A DNA stretch of 9,822 nt from DATMRF01 sp035566435 (GTDB lineage: Bacteria; Verrucomicrobiota; Verrucomicrobiia; Limisphaerales; UBA8199), in contig DATMRF010000096.1 of the NCBI GenBank assembly GCA_035566435.1, forward strand, positions 1 to 9,822, written 5' to 3'. Position numbers and translations under genes: made by a program. The notes beneath the pieces are model-generated. The model saw only the letters and a list, made by a program, of their open reading frames with translations, was not told where the DNA came from and ran no database searches. Positions 4,592 through 9,822 of the stretch are shown here, in pieces. The stretch's first letter is position 1. Each line of letters begins with the position of its first letter.

Positions 4592-7087
4592 CTATGGAAA
4601 CGGCAAATATCTCCACAAATCGTTGAGGTAGCCGGGAGGGGCGCCGGGAGTGGTATCGTAGCCTTCCCCGCCGAACACCGTAACGTAGTTAGATCCAAAC
4701 GGTGGCCAGATAGCGGCGCCCCTGCGGGCACTAACGACGTTTTTCACGAAAAGCGACCCAGCGGGACTCTGGACGTCAGTTTGCTGGTTGACTCCGCTGG
4801 TGCCTTTCCACCAGGTCCATTGCCCGGTGGTATGGTCATACTCCCAAATGTCATTGAGGAATCCGGTCCCCTGCGTGGTGCTAGAACCGAATCCCCAGCC
4901 GCCGAATAAGAAGATGTCGCCGTCCGGGTTAGTCCAGCCCACCGAACCCCAGCGGGCACCAGGAACATTTGCGGCAGCCGCAGTGGTTTGAGTCCCGTAT
5001 GTCCCGGCCTGATTGGCGACACCGGTAGTGCCGCCGCCGGAGACCCAAGTCCACTGCTTGGTCGTCGTGTTGTACTTCCAAAGATCGTTTAGAACGGCGC
5101 CTGCCGGCGAGCCTGTTCCCGCAGAATCGAAGCCGAATCCACCAAACAGCCAGATGTTGCCGGAAGCATCGGCCCAGAGAGTCCCGTGCTGACGCCCGCC
5201 TGGCGCGGTGGTTCCGGAGCCTGTCCCCAGCGTGCCGTAACTGCCATTTTGATTGGCTACGTTGGAGTTGGAGGGCCCAATCCAAGTCCACTGCTTCAAT
5301 GTGGGGCTATATTCCCACAAGTCATTCAGCAGACCGACCTTGCCGGCAGAGTCGTAGCCCTGACCACCGAACAGCCAAACATTGCCGGTCGGATCGGTGG
5401 CAGTCGCTGCAGCCCAGCGGCCTCCGGGGAGGACACACCCCGTGGTCGTGCCGGTCACACATCCGGCCGCCGCGACTCCCTGAGTGCCGTAAATACCTGT
5501 CTGGTTTCCGGTGCTAAAGCCGCCTTGCCAGACCCACTGGCCTGTAAACGTACCAGCAATAAGATTCGTAGGCGTGACCCCGTGGTTATCGAGACTGCCG
5601 GGAACCCATTCCCAAATGTCGTTAAGAAGAGCGCTGTCTTGCGATGATGTGGAGTCGAATCCTTGTCCGCCAAACAGCCAGAGGTTGCCGGAGGCGTCTG
5701 TCCAGGTCGAGCCACCCCAACGCGAACCCGGGGCAGTAGCGATGGACCCCGGGCCCGCTATAGGGGTGCCAGTGCCCAGTGTCCCGTAGACGCCGGAGAC
5801 GTTTTCGTTTTTTAGTGGGGTAATATCCACAACCCAATCGCCAGCGCTGTTTATGAACATCGGCAGGTTCGCCGGAATCCATTCGCCACCATCCCAAACC
5901 CACAGATCGTTCAAAACGCCGTCCGGGATGACATTTGGGGGGAGCGTAATTTTATACGGATAGCCTTTTCCGCCAAAGAGCCACCGTCTGCCGGCGATGT
6001 CGGTCCAGGTTACAGCGAAATCGCGCCCGCCGGGTTCACCGGTGCTCGGTACTTGCACTTCGTTAGATCTCTTGAGCGGGGTGGTGACCACGGCGAAATT
6101 GTTGGCCTTGCTCGTGTCCGTCAGCTGCCAGCTCAGCCAGCCCCAATCATTATGCTGGCAATCGATGATCACGCTAGATACGTTGCCAGTGGCGATGCCA
6201 GTAAAATAGAAAGGAGTGCAGCTTTCTGTCTGGCTAGTGGGCGGCAAGAAGACGTCAACGTTGTAGAGACCGCCGTTCGTGACCGGAGTGGCGAAACTGA
6301 AAGTCGTGTCGCCAGTGACGAGTAGGTTGTCGCCTGCATTGTTTTGCAGTTCCATCGTGTCGCCAGGGCCCGTTATGAGTCCGACCACAGCGCCGCCAAT
6401 GGAGTAGCCCGGCTGGGAGCAGACGATGTTAACGTTCCCCACGTTGCCGCTGACCGTGCCACTGCCATTGACCACCGTGCAGGTCTGCACGGGCGTCTTG
6501 GGTTGCGTAAGTATAGTAACGGCGTAAGCCGCGCCGCTAAGAAGAGGCGTAGCGAAGGTAAAATTTACGTTACCCGTTCCGCTGACGCCAAGATTGTCAC
6601 CCCCATTGTCCTGCAAAGTGAGGCCTGTACCGAGGAGGCCGGAAACCGAGCCGCCAATAGTGAAAATTGGCGCGCAAACCACTTGTATATTCGTGACGTT
6701 GGCGGTGGCCGTCCCTGTGCCACTGGTCACGCTGCAGGTTTGGGTAGGTGTGGATGGCTGGGTCTTGACGATGACGTTGTAGGCGCCGCCGCTGGCGATA
6801 GCCGTCTTAAAGGTGAAGGCCACCGTGCCCGTACCGGTGACCGCCAAGTCATCGCTGCCGTTATCTTCGAGAATAAGTCCGGTTCCCTGGAGACCAAGCA
6901 CCGATCCGCCGATGGTGAAGGGGCCCGTTGCGCTGCCCGAACCTGAGCCCGATCCCGAGCCCGAGCCTGAGCCCGATCCTGAGCCTGAGCCTGAGCCCGC
7001 TGGCTGTTTCAGGCCACTGCAGGACGTTAGGATAATCGCGATCATCACAATAGACGTAAGCAACAAGAGTTTAATGGCAAGCTTCAT
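4592..7087 (-). CDS. Kelch-repeat lipoprotein with Gly-Ser linker and three paired-Cys domains
   Basis: The 831-residue exported protein begins with a lipoprotein signal peptide ending at the lipobox LTSC (C23 becomes the lipid-bearing residue). A flexible linker of 11 Gly-Ser pairs (31-52) follows. Three tandem domains of about 85 residues come next (57-141, 142-227, 228-310), each opening with a variant of FTIGGSV and ending with two Cys exactly 20 residues apart (118/138, 203/223, 290/310), probably disulfides. The C-terminal half has six Kelch units, each with PGxR, then WLFGGxGYDS-like, then LNDLWEY and WTW strands. The last unit stops right after LNDLWRY, and its missing WxW strand appears to be supplied by WGWLSW at 315-320, closing a six-bladed propeller. 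The ATG at 7087 has an AAGGGA-like site about 9 bases upstream. The role is unknown. Surface binding or adhesion is only a guess from the architecture. Similar Kelch proteins are common in Acidobacteriota. Confidence 0.9.
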   Translation of the reverse strand: MKLAIKLLLLTSIVMIAIILTSCSGLKQPAGSGSGSGSGSGSGSGSGSGSGSATGPFTIGGSVLGLQGTGLILEDNGSDDLAVTGTGTVAFTFKTAIASGGAYNVIVKTQPSTPTQTCSVTSGTGTATANVTNIQVVCAPIFTIGGSVSGLLGTGLTLQDNGGDNLGVSGTGNVNFTFATPLLSGAAYAVTILTQPKTPVQTCTVVNGSGTVSGNVGNVNIVCSQPGYSIGGAVVGLITGPGDTMELQNNAGDNLLVTGDTTFSFATPVTNGGLYNVDVFLPPTSQTESCTPFYFTGIATGNVSSVIIDCQHNDWGWLSWQLTDTSKANNFAVVTTPLKRSNEVQVPSTGEPGGRDFAVTWTDIAGRRWLFGGKGYPYKITLPPNVIPDGVLNDLWVWDGGEWIPANLPMFINSAGDWVVDITPLKNENVSGVYGTLGTGTPIAGPGSIATAPGSRWGGSTWTDASGNLWLFGGQGFDSTSSQDSALLNDIWEWVPGSLDNHGVTPTNLIAGTFTGQWVWQGGFSTGNQTGIYGTQGVAAAGCVTGTTTGCVLPGGRWAAATATDPTGNVWLFGGQGYDSAGKVGLLNDLWEYSPTLKQWTWIGPSNSNVANQNGSYGTLGTGSGTTAPGGRQHGTLWADASGNIWLFGGFGFDSAGTGSPAGAVLNDLWKYNTTTKQWTWVSGGGTTGVANQAGTYGTQTTAAAANVPGARWGSVGWTNPDGDIFLFGGWGFGSSTTQGTGFLNDIWEYDHTTGQWTWWKGTSGVNQQTDVQSPAGSLFVKNVVSARRGAAIWPPFGSNYVTVFGGEGYDTTPGAPPGYLNDLWRYLPFP
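6158..6919 (-). repeat. Three tandem 85-residue domain repeats inside the lipoprotein gene
   Basis: Codons 57-310 encode three diverged copies of one domain, at 6665-6919, 6407-6664 and 6158-6406. Shared landmarks are (F/Y)(T/S)IGG, then LxDNGGDNLxV, FxFATP, a Tyr-x-V strand, TQxxTPxQTC, and a closing V-x-C. Copies 1 and 2 are closest in wording. Copy 3 has lost several Gly and the TQP turn. The pattern looks like ancient domain duplication; the DNA copies are too diverged for a recent event. Confidence 0.85.
6932..6997 (-). repeat. Six-base repeat tract encoding (Gly-Ser)11
   Basis: Eleven consecutive Gly-Ser codon pairs are built mainly from GGCTCA, GGCTCG and GGATCG units. GGATCG recurs at every fourth pair (pairs 4 and 8), hinting at a higher-order 24-base unit. 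Gain or loss of six-base units would change linker length without breaking the frame. It separates the lipid anchor from the folded domains. Confidence 0.9.
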
Positions 7088-7517
7088 TAGCGATTCCCTT
7101 CCGGCGCTCCGAGGATTGGCAACGATTTTCGATTCGCTTCACCCTGTAGTGTCCGAACAGGCACTCAGGGCCAGAGTCTTCAAACGGTGGCGATAGGGCC
7201 GAATGGGCCATTCACACCAATTCCGCTGAAGCGTTGCACCATCTGGGATGAGAGTACGTAGGGGTTTACTGCGAATCAATCAAACAGACGGTTAGGTGTG
7301 CTCACGTGACTATTATTTTTTAGGCACGTTTCGTTAGGATGTGCCTACGATGGTGAGGTCCGTTTGATGAGCAGAGTTGCCCGTGAAGAGGGCATAAGGA
7401 AAAAGGCCGCGCTGGACCTCAGTAGGCGCCCAGCACGGCTTGAAATTGGGTTCGCGCCAATGGATTCCTCGGCGTATGTGCCGGGAAAGGCACAGGGGCG
7501 GCGATCCACGCCGGAAT
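7088..7517. other. 430-base intergenic region with several inverted repeats, no convincing gene
   Basis: This gap lies between the lipoprotein start and the M23 peptidase end, both on the minus strand. It holds a CCCTG...CAGGG hairpin of 11 bp with one bulged base (7142-7170), a GAATGG-G-CCATTC dyad (7201-7213), the palindrome TCACGTGA (7302-7309), and TAGGCAC/GTGCCTA (7321-7327 with 7341-7347). It also has TGAGGTCC/GGACCTCA (7354-7361 with 7414-7421), the M23 gene terminator (7400-7439), ATTGG/CCAAT (7445-7449 with 7457-7461) and TGTGCC/GGCACA (7477-7482 with 7489-7494). The lipoprotein promoter should be in the left half, but I could not find a convincing -35/-10 pair. A plus-strand frame of 60 codons from an ATG at 7367 runs into the M23 gene and looks like chance. 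Confidence 0.6.
7400..7439 (-). terminator. Rho-independent terminator downstream of the M23 peptidase gene
   Basis: On the minus strand GCCGTGCTGG (7430-7439) pairs with CCAGCGCGGC (7406-7415) to give a 10-bp stem with one G-U pair and a 14-base loop, followed by C and TTTTT (AAAAA at 7400-7404). It lies about 80 bases after the M23 stop codon and would end the propeller-M23 transcript. The long loop makes it less typical than the terminator at 4520-4555. Confidence 0.65.
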
Positions 7518-8477
7518 CTATTGGTCAGGGGTCCCGAGGAGGGAGATGAGTTGGAGGGGGTTGGTGCGGGCGCGGTTTACGGTGGCGGCCCAGTGCAGGT
7601 GCGGCCCGGTGACGCGGCCGGTGGCGCCGACCTTGCCGAGGAGGGCGCCGGTGTCGACGAGGTCGCCGGGCTGCACGGAGATGGACTCGAAGTGCGCGTA
7701 AAAGGTGTAGAGGCCGAGGCCATGGTCGAGGACCACGGTGTTGCCGGAGAAATAGAGCGGCTCGGCGAGGACGACGCGGCCACGCTGCGCGGCGTAGACG
7801 GGAGTGCCGGCGAGTGTGGGGAAATCGACTCCGCCGTGAGGCGAACCGGCTTTGCCGTTGAGGATGCGGCGCTTGCCGAAATTGCCGCCGGTGGTGACTC
7901 CGGCGAGCGGGTAGTGGAAGCTGCCATCCCAGAGGCGCTCGGGCGTGATAGTCGCGAAAATGGCGCGGAGGCGCTGGCGCTCGGCCTCGGCGCGGGCGAG
8001 CTGTTCGGGATTGGGCTCGACGAAATTGGGGGCGACTTTGAGGCTTTCGGTGGCGAACGTACCTTCCTTTACGTCGATCGCTGCCGAGCAAGGGATTTCT
8101 CCGGTAGATTCCGTTTTCGCGGTGAGTGTTAGCGGGTATGTTTCCGGCTTTAGCTCCAGATCTACACCGAGCAGTGCGCGCCAGACGTCGGGAGATTTTT
8201 CGTCCGCTCTGGGCTCCTGCCAGAAGGGGATTTCGCGATTGTCCCAGGTGGCTTTTATTTCCGTGACGGCTTGCCTGGAACTGCGCAGTTCGAGGAGGAG
8301 GAGGCTGCCTTGGGTGGGCTCGGGGGCGCTTAAGTGGAGGGTGAGATTGTGGCCGCAATCATGGGTGGAGGGTTGGGGCGCGATGGGTTTGCCGATGCGG
8401 TGATGCGGTCGCGATTTTTGGGCGATGGCGGGTGCGCCTGCTAGCAGCAAAACGCAAATGGCGATAGTTAGGCGCAT
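7518..8477 (-). CDS. Exported M23/LytM-family metalloendopeptidase
   Basis: The 319-residue protein has a signal peptide (MRLTIAICVLLLAGAPAIAQ), a middle region of about 120 residues that looks beta-rich, a charged helical linker with Ala, Glu and Arg (about 157-175), and a C-terminal M23 domain (about 185-312). The zinc ligands H214 and D218 (HGGVD) and H295 of HLH (293-295) are all present, with H262 (YAHF) as the catalytic partner, so it should be an active cell-wall endopeptidase that cuts peptide cross-links, unlike the degenerate LytM activators. The ATG at 8477 is fixed by an in-frame TAA 21 bases upstream and by the signal peptide. No Shine-Dalgarno sequence precedes it, and the 5' side is pyrimidine-rich. 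It lies 68 bases behind the propeller gene on the same strand, probably in one transcript ending at 7400-7439. Confidence 0.92.
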   Translation of the reverse strand: MRLTIAICVLLLAGAPAIAQKSRPHHRIGKPIAPQPSTHDCGHNLTLHLSAPEPTQGSLLLLELRSSRQAVTEIKATWDNREIPFWQEPRADEKSPDVWRALLGVDLELKPETYPLTLTAKTESTGEIPCSAAIDVKEGTFATESLKVAPNFVEPNPEQLARAEAERQRLRAIFATITPERLWDGSFHYPLAGVTTGGNFGKRRILNGKAGSPHGGVDFPTLAGTPVYAAQRGRVVLAEPLYFSGNTVVLDHGLGLYTFYAHFESISVQPGDLVDTGALLGKVGATGRVTGPHLHWAATVNRARTNPLQLISLLGTPDQ

Positions 8478-8500
8478 CGGGAAGAAGGAAAGAATTTAAC

Positions 8501-8527
8501 ACAGAGGGCATAGAGGGCGCAGAGCAG
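8501..8527. repeat. Three tandem 9-base units between the propeller and M23 genes
   Basis: ACAGAGGGC (8501-8509), ATAGAGGGC (8510-8518) and the diverged GCAGAGCAG (8519-8527) stand head to tail just before the M23 start. The wording resembles short 'acacagagg' intergenic repeats that I recall from many soil bacterial genomes. That likeness is from memory and was not tested. Confidence 0.6.
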
Positions 8528-8545
8528 CACGGAAAGGGTACGCCC

Positions 8546-9556
8546 TCAGTTTGATGTGGACCACGCCATGCCGTCTACGCCGGGGGTTAGGTCGATGCTG
8601 GGTTGGAGTTGCCAGGAGCGGAGGTCGAGGACGGCGATTTTTCCCGCGGGCATGCAGGTGATGTAGGCGACGGCGGCGTCGGGACGGATGAGAATTTCGC
8701 CGGGTTGCTGAGGAACGTCGAAGGATTTCACAACCTTAAGAGTTTTCAGATCGATGACGATCGTTTTGTTTGCGCGCGGTAGGACGGCGAGAAGAAAGTG
8801 GCCGTCGGGAGTGGGCTCGGAGGCGTAGGCGTAATCGGGAATGTCGATCCACGTGCTGATCTTGTTGGTGGCGGTGTCGATGACGGCGATGCGCGGAGCA
8901 TCTTGATCATGGGTGAAGACGTGGGTGCCGTCGGGAGAGATGGAGATGCGCTGCACCTGTTTTGCGACGGGGATGGTGGTGATGAGCTTGCGATTGGCGA
9001 TGTCCACGACGCTGACGGTGCCGGCGTGAACGTTGGAGGTATAAGCGCGGCGGCCATCTTTACTTAGCACGAACATGTGCGATTCGGGCTGGCCGGTGGG
9101 GACTTCGGCCACGATTTTGCGCGACGCAGGGTCGATGATGTCTACAGCGTTGGCGAGTTCGACGCTGACATACAGCAGGCCGTCAGGTCCGAACTGGGGT
9201 TGGTGCGGGCGCAAGGGTTTGCCGAGGTCCATGGTGGCGGCGAGTTTACGCTGCTGGAGATCGATGATGTCGATCGTTGCGCCGTCGGTGCCAGGCCTTC
9301 CGACGCCTGCGTTCCCATAAATGGGAACGTAGGCGAAGCGGGCGTCAGGGGAGACGGCGACTTCGTGACCGTTGACGCCGACGGAAATCTTGGCGATCTC
9401 GCGGCGACTCTCCGGATCGACGAGCAGCACGGTATGTTCCCTTTGGTTGGCAACGACGATGAAGCCGCTGGAGGACGAGGCTGACTTGCCGGGGTTCGTG
9501 ACCAGAAAGACGAATAGGAGGAACGACGCGACGACTAGCGCACGACCGAGAGACAT
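8546..9556 (-). CDS. Exported YVTN-family seven-bladed beta-propeller protein
   Basis: The 336-residue protein starts with an N-terminal hydrophobic segment (residues 4-20), read as a signal peptide with cleavage near 26. The rest is made of seven units spaced about 43 residues apart, each with an (I/V)xVID core and a following K-xx-x-(I/V)-x-V strand, beginning near residues 43, 95, 138, 181, 223, 266 and 307. Between them lie SPDGxxxY turns (SPDARFAYV, SPDGTHVF, TPDGHFLL, RPDAAVAYI). This is the YVTN or surface-layer propeller pattern. Such proteins act as periplasmic binding or scaffold proteins and sometimes carry enzymes. No heme motif or catalytic set is visible. The ATG at 9556 has GAGG 6 bases upstream. 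The M23 peptidase gene follows 68 bases downstream, suggesting co-transcription and an envelope role. The ligand is unknown. Confidence 0.88.
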   Translation of the reverse strand: MSLGRALVVASFLLFVFLVTNPGKSASSSSGFIVVANQREHTVLLVDPESRREIAKISVGVNGHEVAVSPDARFAYVPIYGNAGVGRPGTDGATIDIIDLQQRKLAATMDLGKPLRPHQPQFGPDGLLYVSVELANAVDIIDPASRKIVAEVPTGQPESHMFVLSKDGRRAYTSNVHAGTVSVVDIANRKLITTIPVAKQVQRISISPDGTHVFTHDQDAPRIAVIDTATNKISTWIDIPDYAYASEPTPDGHFLLAVLPRANKTIVIDLKTLKVVKSFDVPQQPGEILIRPDAAVAYITCMPAGKIAVLDLRSWQLQPSIDLTPGVDGMAWSTSN

Positions 9557-9771
9557 TGCGCACCTCTAGGGAGAGAGTTTCAGCGCGTCCATTGTCCTTG
9601 AAGCGATGGAAATATGCCAGACGCCGGGTGGTCTGCGGCTTAGCGGTGTTAGCGACTTTGGCGACGACGACGCTGAGCCGGAGCTGAGTTCAAGGTGCCA
9701 GCGTATCTTTTCGGAGGAGACGGACGGGTGTAGGCTAAACGCCTCGGCCGAGTGCACAAGGAGACAAGCTC
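9557..9771. other. Divergent intergenic region, promoters not resolved
   Basis: This gap separates the minus-strand propeller gene from the plus-strand gene starting at 9772, so it should carry promoters in both directions. I found no convincing -35/-10 pair on either strand. TATCTT at 9704-9709 (plus) and CATATT on the minus strand are the best -10 likenesses, and both lack a -35. A minus-strand frame of 63 codons here has no ribosome binding site or recognisable protein pattern. Confidence 0.4.
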
Positions 9772-9822
9772 ATGCGCGAATTCGAGGATGGCAGCGAGAG
9801 GGACGGCGGCGAGTTGGTTGGA
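9772..9822 (+). CDS. Start of an unidentified gene, truncated by the window edge
   Basis: An ATG at 9772 is preceded by AAGGAG (9758-9763) with an 8-base spacer, and an in-frame TAA at 9736 excludes a longer start. The 17 visible residues (MREFEDGSERDGGELVG) are acidic and hydrophilic, with no signal peptide. The family cannot be recognised from so little. Divergent orientation from the propeller gene fits a regulator or an unrelated transcription unit. The ribosome binding site is the main evidence that this is a real gene. Confidence 0.6.
   Translation, partial: MREFEDGSERDGGELVG

Noticed and set aside
6344..6946. Plus-strand open frame of 200 codons opposite the lipoprotein repeats
   Set aside because: It is a mirror of the triplicated domain region on the other strand, and no ribosome binding site precedes it.
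6932..6997. Repeated six-base units considered as a CRISPR or origin repeat
   Set aside because: The units are contiguous without spacers and code for a Gly-Ser linker in frame.
7088..7300. Cyclic-di-GMP or other known riboswitch before the lipoprotein gene
   Set aside because: I looked for the conserved internal motifs on the minus strand and did not find them. Only simple hairpins are present.
7367..7549. Small plus-strand frame in the intergenic region, with GAGG before its ATG
   Set aside because: Codon use looks random, it covers the M23 terminator, and it runs into the 3' end of the M23 gene. No protein pattern was seen.
7440..8132. Plus-strand open frame of 230 codons opposite the M23 gene
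   Set aside because: It is antisense to an intact M23 catalytic domain and rich in Gly, Glu and Ala from GC-rich complement.
8484..8513. TTAAAT upstream of the M23 gene as a -10 box
   Set aside because: No acceptable -35 lies 16-18 bases upstream, so co-transcription with the propeller gene is more likely.

Overview
The window is bacterial, GC-rich chromosomal DNA holding six recognisable genes and the first codons of a seventh. The mix of exported proteins (an M28 peptidase, a Gly-Ser-linked Kelch lipoprotein, a YVTN-type propeller and an M23 peptidase) next to a malic enzyme and a dienelactone hydrolase resembles an Acidobacteriota soil genome. That assignment is inferred from protein style and codon use. 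No rRNA or tRNA gene, insertion sequence, phage gene, CRISPR array or defence gene was seen.

Left part, minus strand: an exported zinc metallopeptidase of the M28 family runs off the left edge (1-1725). It has its own promoter in the 134-base gap behind a malic enzyme gene (1860-3512).

Middle: a dienelactone-hydrolase-family gene (3752-4462, plus strand) is divergent from the malic enzyme gene. It has a near-consensus promoter (TTGATT, 17 bases, TATAAT with an extended -10) and a leader of about 105 bases. In that leader, alternating TTGCTC/GAGCAA segments can form mutually exclusive hairpins, one of which covers the ribosome binding site. The gene converges on a large minus-strand lipoprotein gene (4592-7087) that ends at a perfect 13-bp terminator hairpin. 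The lipoprotein has a lipobox, 11 Gly-Ser pairs, three copies of an 85-residue domain each with a Cys pair, and a six-bladed Kelch propeller.

Right part: a 430-base gap holds several inverted repeats and a minus-strand terminator. A probable two-gene minus-strand transcription unit follows: an exported seven-bladed YVTN-like propeller (8546-9556), then an exported M23/LytM endopeptidase (7518-8477). At the right edge a plus-strand gene begins at 9772 with a good ribosome binding site.

Most genes look like ordinary central metabolism (malate to pyruvate) and cell-envelope functions. I found no convincing new multi-gene system. The most promising unexplained item is the bistable leader of the dienelactone hydrolase gene. 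Next are some residue substitutions in otherwise intact enzymes and the structured 7.1-7.5 kb gap.
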